This document shows positions 1 through 14,851 of a stretch of DNA of 64,000 nucleotides, one piece after another. The translations under genes and the position numbers were made by a program. Every line of letters begins with the position of its first letter. Position 1 is the stretch's first letter. The notes under the pieces were generated by a model. That model was not told the DNA's origin and did not search any database. It worked only from the letters and a program-made list of their open reading frames with translations. The DNA comes from Longispora fulva (lineage in GTDB: Bacteria; Actinomycetota; Actinomycetes; Mycobacteriales; Micromonosporaceae), in assembly GCF_015751905.1 (NCBI RefSeq), contig NZ_JADOUF010000001.1, forward strand, positions 7,626,001-7,690,000, given 5' to 3'.

Positions 1-80
1 GGCGGAGGCGTTTCTGCATACCGGTGTTGTATGCAGGAATGCCGACAACGCACGCATCGTCGTCCTCAGCGGGTCCTCAC
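1..80 (-). repeat. Composite 3'-end palindromic repeat, copy A (truncated by window edge)
   Basis: Read on the minus strand this copy begins GTGAGGACCCGCTGAGG (80..64), continues with GACGATGCGTGCGTTG, and contains a hairpin CTGCATAC / loop AACACCG / GTATGCAG (36..14). The same modules occur at 10820 and 43489. The TGA stop of the flavin reductase (77..79) lies inside its first bases. The far end of the element is outside the window. The hairpin probably acts as a transcription terminator; that is inference. Confidence 0.85.
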
Positions 81-544
81 ATGTAAAGGCCGCGGTGGTA
101 GATCAGGGGGTTGGTCGACGCCGCGTCGAGGGCCTGGACGCGGCCGAGGACGAAGTCGTGGTCGCCGGTCGGGGTGACCGCCTCGATCACGCAGTCCAGC
201 CACGCCGTCACGCCTTCCAGGATCGGCGCGCCCGAGTGCGGGGCCGGCAGCCAGGCCACGTCGGCGAACCGGTCCGCCCCCGGCGTCGCGAACAGCCGGG
301 CCACGTCCTCCTGACCGGCGGCGAGGATGTTGACGCAGAACGCGCCGTGCCGGCGGATCGTCGGCCACGAGCCGGACGTGTGCGCGGGGAAGAAGCCGAT
401 CAGCGGCGGGTCGAGCGACACCGACGTGAACGAGTTGATGCTCAACCCCGCCGGACCCTGCGGACCGAGCGTCGTGATCACGACGACGCCGGTGGGGAAG
501 TGGCCGAGGACGCGGCGGTACTCGGCGGCGGGGATCACGGGCAT
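77..544 (-). CDS. Flavin reductase family protein
   Basis: A 155-residue protein spanning a complete flavin reductase-like domain: the N-terminal HFPTGVVVITT segment, the SFTSVSLDPPLIGF stretch and FCVNILAAGQ are typical of NAD(P)H:FMN reductases of the HpaC/DIM6 family, which supply reduced flavin to two-component monooxygenases. No partner monooxygenase is adjacent, so the physiological partner is unknown. It starts with ATG; a CACAAT box lies 6 nt upstream, fitting a leaderless transcript. Its stop codon is embedded in a copy of the repeat described at 1..80. Confidence 0.85.
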   Translation of the reverse strand: MPVIPAAEYRRVLGHFPTGVVVITTLGPQGPAGLSINSFTSVSLDPPLIGFFPAHTSGSWPTIRRHGAFCVNILAAGQEDVARLFATPGADRFADVAWLPAPHSGAPILEGVTAWLDCVIEAVTPTGDHDFVLGRVQALDAASTNPLIYHRGLYM

Positions 545-630
545 CGGGTCATTGTGCCGGCTCCAGGCCCCCGAGGTGACACCCGTGCGTGGGCGTGATG
601 TCGCTCACGGTCCCGCCGGACCGGCGCTGA

Positions 631-636
631 TAGGTT
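631..636 (+). promoter_or_regulatory. Leaderless-type -10 box (TAGGTT)
   Basis: TAGGTT ends 6 nt before the ATG at 643 and no Shine-Dalgarno sequence is present, so the transcript probably begins at or next to the start codon. The same TAnnnT plus 6-7 nt spacing recurs before several other genes here. Confidence 0.55.
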
Positions 637-642
637 CGCGGC

Positions 643-1593
643 ATGTTCGCCGCCTATGCCGCCCGGATCAGCCCGGAGGACCCCCTGTCGGCCCTGGAGG
701 TCGGCGAGCTCGCCGCACCGGAGACCCCGGCCGACTGGGTCACCGTCGAAGTGCGGGCCAGCGCGCTCAACCACCACGACCTGTGGTCCCTGCGCGGGGT
801 CGGCCTCGGCGAGGACGCCCTGCCGATGGTGCTCGGCTGCGACGCCGCCGGGGTGTACGACGGCCGCCGGGTCCTCGTCCACTCCGTGATCGGCGAGGGC
901 GAGGACGAGACCCTCGACCCGCGCCGCACCCTGCTGAGCGAGAAGTGGCCCGGCACCCTGGCCGACACCGTCCGGGTCCCGGCGCGCAACGTGATCGACC
1001 TGCCCGACTCGATCAGCTTCACGGACGCGGCGTGCCTGCCGACGGCGTGGCTGACGGCGTACCGGATGCTGACCACCCGCGGGCGGTTGCCCAAGGGCGG
1101 CAGCGTGCTCGTGCAGGGCGCCGGCGGCGGGGTCGCCACGGCCGCGGTGGTCCTCGCGCACGCCCTCGGGGCCCGGGTGTACGCCACGAGCCGCTCCGCG
1201 GAGAAGCGCGCCCAGATCGAGGCACTGGGGGCCGTCGCGCTCGAGTCCGGCGCGCGGCTGCCCGAGCGGGTCGACGTCGTCGTCGAGACCGTCGGCAAGG
1301 CCACCCTCGACCACTCGATCAAGTGCACCGCCCCGGGCGGCCGGATCGTGGTGTCCGGCGCGACCAGCGGGCACCTGGCGACCGTGGACCTGCGCCGGGT
1401 CTTCTTCCTCCAGCAGGAGATCCTCGGCTCGACGATGGGCACCCGCGACGAGCTCGCCGCGCTGCTCGACCTCGTCGCCACGGCGGGGATCCGTCCGGTG
1501 ATCGACTCGGTCCGGCCGTTCGTCGAGGTCAGGGGTGCCTTCGAGGCGCTGGCCTCCGGTGAGGTGTTCGGGAAGCTCGTGCTGGAGCACTGA
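643..1593 (+). CDS. Zinc-type alcohol dehydrogenase/quinone oxidoreductase-like MDR protein
   Basis: A 316-residue medium-chain dehydrogenase/reductase. The N-terminal GroES-like half carries ALNHHDLWSLRG and VLGCDAAGV; the Rossmann half carries VLVQGAGGGVATAAVVLA and VYATSRSAEKR, indicating an NADPH-type nucleotide site. The structural zinc cysteines of classical alcohol dehydrogenases are missing, which points to the zinc-independent quinone oxidoreductase branch. Substrate unknown. It is monocistronic and converges on ackA with an 8-nt gap. Confidence 0.85.
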   Translation: MFAAYAARISPEDPLSALEVGELAAPETPADWVTVEVRASALNHHDLWSLRGVGLGEDALPMVLGCDAAGVYDGRRVLVHSVIGEGEDETLDPRRTLLSEKWPGTLADTVRVPARNVIDLPDSISFTDAACLPTAWLTAYRMLTTRGRLPKGGSVLVQGAGGGVATAAVVLAHALGARVYATSRSAEKRAQIEALGAVALESGARLPERVDVVVETVGKATLDHSIKCTAPGGRIVVSGATSGHLATVDLRRVFFLQQEILGSTMGTRDELAALLDLVATAGIRPVIDSVRPFVEVRGAFEALASGEVFGKLVLEH

Positions 1594-1601
1594 CCAGGTC
1601 G

Positions 1602-2683
<1,082 letters not shown>

Positions 2684-2687
<4 letters not shown>

Positions 2688-4798
2688 GACTGGGCCTGGA
2701 TCGCCGTGATCGCCACCGTGTTGATGATGTCCTGCACGGTCGCCCCTCTCGACAGGTCGTTCACCGGCGCCCGCAGCCCCTGGATCACCGGCCCCACGGC
2801 GACGGCCCCCGCCGACCGCTGCACGGCTTTGTACGTGTTGTTGCCGGTGTTGAGGTCCGGGAAGATCAGCACCGTGGCGTGCCCGGCGACCGTGCTGCCG
2901 GGGAGTTTCGCCGCGGCCACCCCGGGGTCGATCGCCGCGTCGTACTGAATGGGTCCCTCCACCGCGAGATCAGGCCGGCGCGACCGGACCAGCGCCGTCG
3001 CCCGGGCGACCTTCTCCACGTCGGCACCGGCGCCGGAGGCCCCGGTCGAGTACGACAGCAGGGCCACCCGGGGCGCGACCCCGAACCGGGCCGCCGTGTC
3101 CGCCGAGGACACCGCGATGTCGGCGAGCTGCTCGGCGGTCGGGTCGGGGTTGACGGCGCAGTCGCCGTAGACGAGGACCCGGTCGGCGAGGCACATGAAG
3201 AACACGCTGGAGGCGACGGACACCCCGGGCACGGTCCGGATGATCTCGAAGGCGGGCCGGATCGTGTCGGCGGTGGTGTGCGCGGCCCCGGACACCATGG
3301 CGTCGACCCGGCCGCTGTGCACGAGCAGGGTACCGAAGTAGTTGACGTCCGTGACCCGGTCGTACGCGGCGTCGAGGGTGGAGCCCTTGTGTTTGCGCAG
3401 CTCGTTGTACGTGTGCGCGAACTCGTCGCGCAGCGGGGACGTCACCGGGTCCATCAGGGTCGCGCCTGACACGTCCAGGCCCAGGTCGCGGGCCCTGCGT
3501 TCGATCTCGGCGGTGGGCCCGAGGAGCACCAGGTCGGCGACGCCCCGGCGGATCAGCGCGTCGGTGGCGCGCAGGATCCGTTCCTCGGTGCCCTCGGGGA
3601 GCACCACGCGGCGTCGGGCGGCCCGGGCGCGCTCGATCAGCCGGTACTCGAACATCAGCGGGGTGACCCGGGTCGTGTGCGGGGCGGCGATCCGCTCGGC
3701 CAGCCCGGTGGTGTCCACCCCGGTCGCGAACGCGCCCAGCGCCGCCTGCACCTTGCGCGGGTTGTCGGCGGTCGGCCGGCCCTCCAGCCCGGCGCACGCT
3801 GCGACGGTGTCGAAGCTGTCGGACTTCACGCCGACGATGGCCAGGTCGCCGAGCCGGGACAGCAGCTCGGAGATCCGCCGGTCCGGCTTCTCGCCGAGGG
3901 TGAGCACCAGGCCGGCGGGGGTGGCCAGCCCGGCGGCGTGCGCGGCGTGCGCGGCCACGATCAGGTCGGCCCGGTCGGCGGGCGTGATCAGCAGCGCGCC
4001 GTCGTGCAGGTGCGACAGCGCCGTGGGCACGTGCGCGGCCCCGAGCAGAAAATCCAGGACATTTCTCTGGTACGCCGCGTCACTCCCCGCCAACCGCCGC
4101 CCCCCGAGCGCGCGCACCACCTCGGCGACGGTGGGCGCCGCGACCGTCGGCTCGTCGGGGATCGCGTAGACCGGCACGGGCAGGGTCACGTCCGTGGGCT
4201 CGACGGCCCGGTTGACCACGACCGCGAGCACCTGGGCCCCGAGCTGCTCCATGGTGTGGAACGCCGCCCGGGTCGCGTGCGCGGTGGCCTCCGCCGAACG
4301 ACCCCGGCCGTCCACGACGGGCAGCAGCAGGGCGTCGAACTCCGCGGCCAGCCGGACGTTGAACGCCACCTCGGCGGGCAGCTCCGCGTGGTCGGCCTGG
4401 TAGCCGAAGTCGCTGCCGATCACCACCACGGCGTCGACGGTGCGGGCCAGTTCGTTGAACCGGCCGACGATCCGGGTGACCAGCTCCTCCGTGCGGCCCT
4501 CGCCGACCAGGGCGCTGGCCTCGGCATAGGTCGCGCCGTGGCCGACGGGCAGCCCGTAGTGCCCGGCCAGCAGGTCGAGGATGCCGTCGCCGGTCGCGGA
4601 GTGGCCGCTGCCCGGGCCCGCGCCGTCGGGCGACCCGACGAGCCCGCCCTGACCCGGCTCCGGGCCGGAGACGAGCGGGCGGAACGCCGCCACCCGGCCC
4701 AGCCGGGCGGCGAGCAGCTCGGTCACGCCGAGGGCGATCGTCGACTTGCCGCCGCCGGAACTCATGCCGGCGATGTACACGCAGGTGGTCACGGGCAC
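2684..4798 (-). CDS. pta: Phosphate acetyltransferase (long form)
   Basis: A 704-residue long-type Pta that interconverts acetyl-CoA and acetyl phosphate. Residues about 1-220 form a P-loop domain related to BioD/CobB (GMSSGGGKSTIALGV), about 225-360 a DRTGG domain, and the C-terminal ~320 residues the catalytic PTA_PTB domain (LPEGTEERILRA, VSGAAHTTADTIRPAF, LIFPDLNTGNNTYKAVQR). It starts with GTG, sharing one base with the TAG stop of the upstream acyltransferase gene, so it appears to belong to a four-gene minus-strand run 6320 to 1602 with the lipid genes. Confidence 0.96.
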
Positions 4799-5586
4799 TA
4801 CGCTAGCGCCCCCACCGGCTCGTGATCATGTTCTTGGCCCAGCTCCGCGCGCACCGCGTGCTCGGCGGCCCTGGCCAGTCGGCGGCGGGAACGGTCGGGC
4901 TCGATCGCCGGCAGGGCGGCCACCTCGACCGTGAGTTCGCGCAGCGCGATCACCCGGCTCAGCGACGCCCACAGGGTGTCCTCGCCGATGAACGACGCGG
5001 ACCGGGTGCTGTACCGCAGGCTGACCGGCCGGATCCGGGCCCCGGAGTCGATCGCCGCCTGGAACGCCGCCCGCCGGAACGGCCCGACGCCGGCCCCGCA
5101 CCACGTCGTGCCCTCGGGGAAGACCAGCACGCTCCGGCCGGCCCGCAGCACCCAGGTCAGGGTCGCCACGGTGTCCGGCAGCGCGCGCGGCCTGGTCCGG
5201 TCCACGAACACCGTGCCGAACGAGCGCGCGACCCGGCCCAGCACCGGCCAGCCCGCCACCTCGTGCTTGGACAGCGGGGCCGCGCCGGTGTGGCTGAGCA
5301 GGACGAGGACGTCCAGCCAGGAGATGTGGTTGGGGACGATCAGCTCCCCGGACCCCAGTACGCCCCGGGAGACCACCCGGACGCCGAGGACCGCGGGGAC
5401 CCGGCGCAGCGCGGGTGGGTGGAAGGCGGCCGCCAGGACCAGGGCGAACACCCCGAGCCAACGGCCCAGCTGTCGTAGCCGTCCGGCCCGGGGCTCGGTG
5501 TGCGCGGCGGGCAGGCACGCGACCTCGCACGGCGAGAGGGGCAGCCAGCCCCGGGGCGGCGGGTGCTCATGATCTACCGGGCTCAT
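4798..5586 (-). CDS. 1-acyl-sn-glycerol-3-phosphate/lyso-ornithine-lipid acyltransferase (PlsC/OlsA-like)
   Basis: A 262-residue PlsC-family acyltransferase. The HX4D catalytic motif is in NHISWLD (about residue 88) and the second block is FPEGTTWCG (about residue 156); a hydrophobic segment LGVFALVLAAAFH precedes them, suggesting membrane association. The start at 5586 is chosen because its ATG overlaps the TGA of the upstream OlsB-like gene; the frame stays open further upstream but only as antisense noise. Next to an OlsB-like N-acyltransferase it fits OlsA, which acylates lyso-ornithine lipid; general phosphatidic acid synthesis is the alternative. Confidence 0.87.
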   Translation of the reverse strand: MSPVDHEHPPPRGWLPLSPCEVACLPAAHTEPRAGRLRQLGRWLGVFALVLAAAFHPPALRRVPAVLGVRVVSRGVLGSGELIVPNHISWLDVLVLLSHTGAAPLSKHEVAGWPVLGRVARSFGTVFVDRTRPRALPDTVATLTWVLRAGRSVLVFPEGTTWCGAGVGPFRRAAFQAAIDSGARIRPVSLRYSTRSASFIGEDTLWASLSRVIALRELTVEVAALPAIEPDRSRRRLARAAEHAVRAELGQEHDHEPVGALA

Positions 5587-6320
5587 GTCTCGCCCAGGAA
5601 GTGGCGCATGTACCGCTGGTCGACCCGGTCGAGCGGCAGCAGGGTGAACAGGTCGGCGCAGCCGAAGTCCGGGTCGTCGGCGGGCGCGCCGCCCACCCAG
5701 GCGCCGAGCCGCAGGTAGCCGCGCAGCAGCGGCGGGATCGCGACCCGGCCGGCGGTCGGGGTCGACACGTCGAACGGCCGGTGCGGGGTGACCCGCAGCG
5801 CCGGCGGCGCGAGGTGCTTGTCCTTGACCTTCGCCCACACGCCCGCCGCGTCGGCGGCCGGCACGGAGGCGCAGCCGGCGAGCCACCGGTGCCCGGTCAG
5901 GTGCATGTACCGCGCGAGGCCGGCCCACAGCAGGTTCACCACCGCGCCGCCCCGGTGGTCGGGGTGCACGCAGGACCGGCCGGCCTCGACGAGGCTGGGG
6001 CGCAGGTCGCGCAGGTTGCCGAGCGCGAACTCCGTGTCGGAGTAGAGCCGGTCCATCCGGCCGGGCGGCAGCAGCCGGTACGTGCCCACGGGCATGCCCG
6101 TGCCGTCCTGGTACACGATGAGGTGGTCGCAGTGCGCGTCGAACTCGTCCTCGTCGTGCGAGTCGTCGCCCGCCAGCTTCGCGCCGAGCTCGCCGGCGAA
6201 CACCTCGTGCCGCAGCCGCTGTGCGGCCCGCACCTCGACGGAGTCATCCGTCAACACCACGGAATAGCGTGCGGCCTCGTCGATCGCGGGGGCCGCCGGT
6301 ACGAGCACTCGGGATGCCAT
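5583..6320 (-). CDS. OlsB-like N-acyltransferase (GNAT fold, ornithine lipid synthesis)
   Basis: A 245-residue protein of the autoinducer synthase/GNAT-like family that includes OlsB, the enzyme that moves a 3-hydroxyacyl group from ACP to the alpha-amino group of ornithine. Typical blocks are RAAQRLRHEVFAGELGA, DEFDAHCDHLIVYQ, GTYRLLPP, FALGNLRDLRPSLVEAGR and SCVHPDHRGGAVVNLLWAGL. It is the first gene of a run with the PlsC-like gene (4-nt overlap) and pta-ackA. The pairing with a PlsC homologue is the standard olsBA arrangement; the ornithine specificity is inferred. Confidence 0.82.
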   Translation of the reverse strand: MASRVLVPAAPAIDEAARYSVVLTDDSVEVRAAQRLRHEVFAGELGAKLAGDDSHDEDEFDAHCDHLIVYQDGTGMPVGTYRLLPPGRMDRLYSDTEFALGNLRDLRPSLVEAGRSCVHPDHRGGAVVNLLWAGLARYMHLTGHRWLAGCASVPAADAAGVWAKVKDKHLAPPALRVTPHRPFDVSTPTAGRVAIPPLLRGYLRLGAWVGGAPADDPDFGCADLFTLLPLDRVDQRYMRHFLGET

Positions 6321-6382
6321 GGATCTGAGGGTGGGGGCCGCAGGCCTACGGCCCGCGACAACGGAATTTCGCGCAGGTGAAT

Positions 6383-6388
6383 TATCCT
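6383..6388 (+). promoter_or_regulatory. Leaderless-type -10 box (TATCCT)
   Basis: TATCCT lies 6 nt before the GTG at 6395. This spacing argues that translation starts at 6395 and not at the in-frame GTG at 6377, which would sit upstream of the transcription start. Confidence 0.55.
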
Positions 6389-6394
6389 CGACCT

Positions 6395-7075
6395 GTGCTT
6401 ATTGACGGACGTTTCTGTGGTCCGCCCGACTCGGGCAACGGCGGTTACACCTCCGGCCTGCTGGCCGGGCTCGTGCCGGGGGTCGGGCCCGGCGACGCGG
6501 TCGAGGTGACGCTGCGCAAGCCGCCGCCGCTCGACGTCGAGTTGCGGTCGGAGGTCGCCGGGCGTCGGGCGGTCCTCCACCTGCCGGGCGCGGACGGGGA
6601 CGCGCCCGGGGAGACGGTGGCCGACGCCGAGTGGCTCGAGCCCGGGCGGTTCGACGTCGAGCCGGTGCCGTGGACCGCCGAGCGCGGCGTCTACCCCGGA
6701 CACACCCGCCACCCGTTCCCGTCCTGCTACGTGTGCGGCCCGGACAACAAGGACGGCCTGCACATCTACCCGGGCCGGATCGCGCCGGGCCGGACGGCCG
6801 CCGACTGGCTCGTACCCGATGATGTGAGTTCTGCCACAGTGTGGGCCGCTCTGGACTGTCCGGGCGGCTGGACCATCCAGTTGGAGGAGCGGCCGTCAGT
6901 GCTGGGCCGGTTCGCGGTCCGGATCGACGCGTTGCCCGCGCCGGGTAGCGAATGCGTCATCGTCGGTGAGCTGAGGGGTGCGCAAGGGCGCAAATCGCAC
7001 CCGGTGACGAGCCTGTACGACCCCTCCGGCCAGCTGTTGGCTGTGGCCCGCGCCACGTGGATCGCCCTGGCCTGA
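6395..7075 (+). CDS. Hypothetical protein, hotdog-fold thioesterase-like
   Basis: A 226-residue protein. The blocks GGYTSGLLAG, FPSCYVCGPDNKDGLHIYPGR, VWAALDCPGGW and the C-terminal SLYDPSGQLLAVARATWIAL resemble double-hotdog acyl-CoA thioesterases, in which a small-residue helix (here AALDCPGG) lies over the acyl pocket. Two Cys (CYVC) form a conserved-looking CxxC-GP motif common in actinobacterial homologues. No catalytic assignment can be made with certainty and the gene is monocistronic. Confidence 0.72.
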   Translation: MLIDGRFCGPPDSGNGGYTSGLLAGLVPGVGPGDAVEVTLRKPPPLDVELRSEVAGRRAVLHLPGADGDAPGETVADAEWLEPGRFDVEPVPWTAERGVYPGHTRHPFPSCYVCGPDNKDGLHIYPGRIAPGRTAADWLVPDDVSSATVWAALDCPGGWTIQLEERPSVLGRFAVRIDALPAPGSECVIVGELRGAQGRKSHPVTSLYDPSGQLLAVARATWIALA

Positions 7076-7168
7076 CCCGGGTACCCAGATCGGCTTTCGG
7101 GCGCGTAGCCTGGATCGTCGGACGTGCTTAGAGCTCCACAAACCGCGCTGAAAGAGGCGATCGCGGCC

Positions 7169-10819
<3,651 letters not shown>

Positions 10820-10970
10820 GGCCCGCTGAGGACGACGATGCGTGCGTTGGCGAGGCCCCTGCATACAACACCGGTATGCAGGGGCCTCGCCGCCTTCGCC
10901 TCCACGCCCTCAGCGGGCCACTGGCGTTAGATCAAGATCAAGGGCAAGACCAAGGGCAAGGGCAGCGATC
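10820..10970 (+). repeat. Composite 3'-end palindromic repeat, copy B (full length)
   Basis: It starts directly after the kgd TAG stop with GGCCCGCTGAGG (10820..10831), whose exact complement CCTCAGCGGGCC closes the element at 10908..10919. Inside are GACGATGCGTGCGTTG and a hairpin. After the outer repeat come GTTAGATCAAG (10926..10936) and a short run of AAGGGC/AAGACC units up to the next start codon. Related copies are at 1, 23210, 43489 and 60522. Confidence 0.9.
10850..10890 (+). terminator. 17-bp perfect hairpin downstream of kgd
   Basis: Arms GCGAGGCCCCTGCATAC and GTATGCAGGGGCCTCGC pair over all 17 bases around the loop AACACCG. It has no U-tract, as is usual for GC-rich actinobacterial terminators. 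It lies inside repeat copy B; the loop and inner 6 bp are the same in copies A and 43489, while the outer arm differs. Confidence 0.7.
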
Positions 10971-11150
10971 ATGTACTTCACCGACAGAGGTATCGAGGAG
11001 CTGGCCGAGCGGCGCGGTGAGGAGACCGTCACGCTCGACTGGCTCGCGGAGCGGATGAAGGAGTTCGTGGACATCAACCCGGACTTCGAGATTCCGGTCG
11101 AGCGGCTGGCGACCTGGCTCGCGCGGTTGGACGACGACTTCGAGGAATAG
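10971..11150 (+). CDS. Small DUF6104-like protein
   Basis: A 59-residue acidic protein starting MYFTDRGIEELAERRGEE, with DINPDFEIPVERLATWLARLDDD at the end. It matches the small DUF6104 family that actinobacteria commonly encode just after kgd/sucA. Function unknown. It begins at the ATG directly after repeat copy B; the repeat's AAGGGCAAGGGCAG tail may serve as the ribosome binding site, so here the repeat also contributes the 5' leader. Confidence 0.8.
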   Translation: MYFTDRGIEELAERRGEETVTLDWLAERMKEFVDINPDFEIPVERLATWLARLDDDFEE

Positions 11151-11186
11151 TAGTTTTCACGAGCTTTGTGCGGTTTGATCTGCTTA

Positions 11187-13808
11187 ATGCGCCGCACACT
11201 GCTCGTCCTGATCGTGCTCGCCGGGGTGTTGACCGTGGCCCGGGCGGAACCCGTCGTGCGTCGCGATCCGGGGCCGGAGCATCTGGCGGTCGGCGAGCCG
11301 GCGCGGGCCGGGGCGCTCACCGGGTACCGGATCAGGTCCTCGGCCCTGGAGACCGCCGGTGGCCCGGAGGTGTCCCGGCCCGGCTTCGACACGACCGGCT
11401 GGGCCGCGGTGCCCGCCCGGTCGACGGTGTTCGGCGGGCTGCTGGGCACCGGGGCGTACCCCGACCCGTTCTACTCGACCAACATGGCGGCCGTGGACCC
11501 GGCGGCGTTCGCCGTGCCCTGGTGGTTCCGGTCGGACTTCACGGTCGACCCCGCCACCGGCGAGCACACCTTCGTCGAGGTCACCGGGGTGGTGTCCCGC
11601 GCGGACGTGTGGGTGAACGGGACCCGGGTGGGCACGGTCGTCGGGATGTACCCGATCTGTGAATTCGACCTGACGGCCCTGGTGCTGCCCGGCACCAACA
11701 CGATCGCGTTCCAGGTCCGGCCCAACGACCCGGGCCGGGACCTGACCACCGGCTGGATCGACTGGAACCCGGCCCCGCCCGACAACAACATGGGCCTGGT
11801 CGGCGACGTCACGATCCGCCGGTCCGGGCCGGTGGCCCTGCGCGGCGCGCGGGTGCTCACCCGGCTGGCGGAGCCCGAGCCGGACACCGCGGACCTCACC
11901 GCCCGGGTCGAGGCCCGCAACGACTCAGGGTCGCCGGTGGTGGCGACGTTGACCGGGTACGCCGGCCCCGCCGCCCTGCACGCCACGGTCGCCCTCGCCC
12001 CGCACGAGACCCGGACGGTGACGTTCCGCCGGTCGGTCGTGCACCGGCCCCGGGTGTGGTGGCCGGTGGGGATGGGTCGGCAGCCCCGGTACGAGCTGAT
12101 GGTCGAGGCGGGCGTCGCCGGCCGGTACTCCGACCGGGCCCTCGACCGGTTCGGCGTCCGCCGGGTCACCTCCCGGGTCGACGCCGACGACATCCGGCAC
12201 TACGCCGTCAACGGCCGGCCGGTCGTGATCCGGGGCGCCGGCTGGTCGCCTGACCTGTTCCTCCGCGAGGACCCGGCCCGGCTGGCCGAGCAGCTGGCGT
12301 CGGCGGTCGACCTGGGCCTCAACACGCTCCGGCTGGAGGGCCGGCTCGGCAACGACGACCTGTACGAGCGGGCCGACCGGCTCGGTCTCCTCGTGCTGCC
12401 CGGCTGGGAGTGCTGCGGCCGGTGGGAGGACCCCGACAGCTGGGGCGAGGAGGACCATGCCGTGGCCAGGGCCTCGATGGCCGGCGTCGCCGCCCGGCTT
12501 CGCAACCACCCGAGCGTGCTGTCGTTCCTGATAGGCAGCGACGAGGCCCCGCCGGAGCGGGTGGAGGAGGAGTACCTGTCCGCGCTGCGGGCCCTGGACT
12601 GGCCCACGCCGGTGCTGTCCTCGGCGTCCGGTCTGGCCGGCCCGAGGACGGGTTCGCCGGGGCTGAAGATGACCGGGCCGTACGACTGGGTGCCGCCCGG
12701 CTACTGGTACGACAAGCGCGACGGCGGCGCGTTCGGGCTCAACGCCGAGACCAGTGCCGGCGCGGCACTGCCCAGCATGGACAGTCTGCGCCGGATGCTG
12801 TCGCCGGAGGAGCTGGAGCGGCTGTGGCGGGAACCGGACGCGCCGGTGTACCGCAGCGGCACCCTCGACTTCGCCGACCTGCGGATCTTCAACGCCGCGC
12901 TCGCCGGGCGGTACGGGCCGCCGACCGGGCTCGCCGACTACGTGGCCAAGGCGCACCTGGCCCAGTTCGAGGCGACGCGGGCGCAGTTCGAGGCGTACGC
13001 CCGCAACTCCGCCGACGCCAGCCGGCCGGCCACCGGCCAGATCTACTGGAACCTGACCAGCGGCTGGCCCTCTGTGCACTGGCAGCTCTTCGACAACTCC
13101 CTGGACCCGACGGCCGGCTACTACGCGGTGAAGCGGTCGAACGAGCCGCTGCACGTGCAGTACTCCTATGACGACCGCTCGGTGGTCCTCATCCGGCGGG
13201 GCAACCGGGAGGTCGAGGGCCTCACGGTCCGGGCGGAGCTGTTCGCGCCCGACGGCCGGCCGCTCGGCGACCGGACGTTCGACGACGTCACGGCCGGCGC
13301 CGGCAACCGGGGCGGGGTCGTGGGCGTCACCCGGGTCGGGACGGTCCCGGTCCCGGAGGGCGGCGGGGCCTACCTGCTGCGGCTGATCGCCACGGACGCC
13401 AAGGGCAGAGAACGCAGCCGCAACGTGTACTGGCTGTCCACCGGCGCCGACGTGCTCGACCGCGCGGCGACCAGCTACGTGAACACCCCGACGACGGCGT
13501 ACGCGGACCTGACCGGGCTGGCCGCGATGCCCCCAGCCGAACTGGCGGCCACGTTCTCGGAGCGCCCGGTGGACGGCGGCACGGTCACGACGGTGACGGT
13601 CCGCAACACGTCGTCGGTGCCGGCGTTGCAGGTGGAGGCCCGGCTGGTCGGGGCGGACGGGCAGCCGGTGCTGCCGGCCCGCTGGGACGACAACCTGGTC
13701 AGCCTGTGGCCGGGGGAGTCGGTGACCCTGACGGCCACCCACCACGCGAGGTCGCTGACCGCTGTCCGGGTCGAGGGGTGGAACGTCGCCCCCCGACCCG
13801 TCGGCTGA
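11187..13808 (+). CDS. Secreted GH2 exo-beta-D-glucosaminidase-like glycosidase
   Basis: An 873-residue enzyme with a signal peptide (MRRTLLVLIVLAGVLTVARA). Galactose-binding-like and immunoglobulin-like GH2 domains precede a TIM barrel. Like CsxA of Amycolatopsis it has FLIGSDEAP (acid/base, about residue 449), then KMTGPYDWVPPGYWY and FGLNAETSAG with the nucleophile Glu at about 520. C-terminal beta domains follow. The expected role is release of glucosamine from chitosan oligomers outside the cell; no transporter or other chitosan gene adjoins. The start at MRRT is chosen for the signal peptide; an in-frame start 7 codons upstream is less plausible. Confidence 0.88.
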   Translation: MRRTLLVLIVLAGVLTVARAEPVVRRDPGPEHLAVGEPARAGALTGYRIRSSALETAGGPEVSRPGFDTTGWAAVPARSTVFGGLLGTGAYPDPFYSTNMAAVDPAAFAVPWWFRSDFTVDPATGEHTFVEVTGVVSRADVWVNGTRVGTVVGMYPICEFDLTALVLPGTNTIAFQVRPNDPGRDLTTGWIDWNPAPPDNNMGLVGDVTIRRSGPVALRGARVLTRLAEPEPDTADLTARVEARNDSGSPVVATLTGYAGPAALHATVALAPHETRTVTFRRSVVHRPRVWWPVGMGRQPRYELMVEAGVAGRYSDRALDRFGVRRVTSRVDADDIRHYAVNGRPVVIRGAGWSPDLFLREDPARLAEQLASAVDLGLNTLRLEGRLGNDDLYERADRLGLLVLPGWECCGRWEDPDSWGEEDHAVARASMAGVAARLRNHPSVLSFLIGSDEAPPERVEEEYLSALRALDWPTPVLSSASGLAGPRTGSPGLKMTGPYDWVPPGYWYDKRDGGAFGLNAETSAGAALPSMDSLRRMLSPEELERLWREPDAPVYRSGTLDFADLRIFNAALAGRYGPPTGLADYVAKAHLAQFEATRAQFEAYARNSADASRPATGQIYWNLTSGWPSVHWQLFDNSLDPTAGYYAVKRSNEPLHVQYSYDDRSVVLIRRGNREVEGLTVRAELFAPDGRPLGDRTFDDVTAGAGNRGGVVGVTRVGTVPVPEGGGAYLLRLIATDAKGRERSRNVYWLSTGADVLDRAATSYVNTPTTAYADLTGLAAMPPAELAATFSERPVDGGTVTTVTVRNTSSVPALQVEARLVGADGQPVLPARWDDNLVSLWPGESVTLTATHHARSLTAVRVEGWNVAPRPVG

Positions 13809-13811
13809 CCG

Positions 13812-14804
<993 letters not shown>

Positions 14805-14851
14805 GTCACCCAGCGTGCGGCGGCCGGAGCCCTGCCGGGAGAGCCCCGCTG

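Noticed and set aside
5587-5928. Upstream extension of the PlsC-like gene
   Set aside because: It runs antisense-frame through the OlsB-like gene with low-complexity composition; the ATG overlapping the upstream stop is the natural start.
10937-10970. AAGGGC/AAGACC run as a microsatellite
   Set aside because: Only a few imperfect units; it is better explained as the tail of the composite repeat and the leader of the small gene after kgd.
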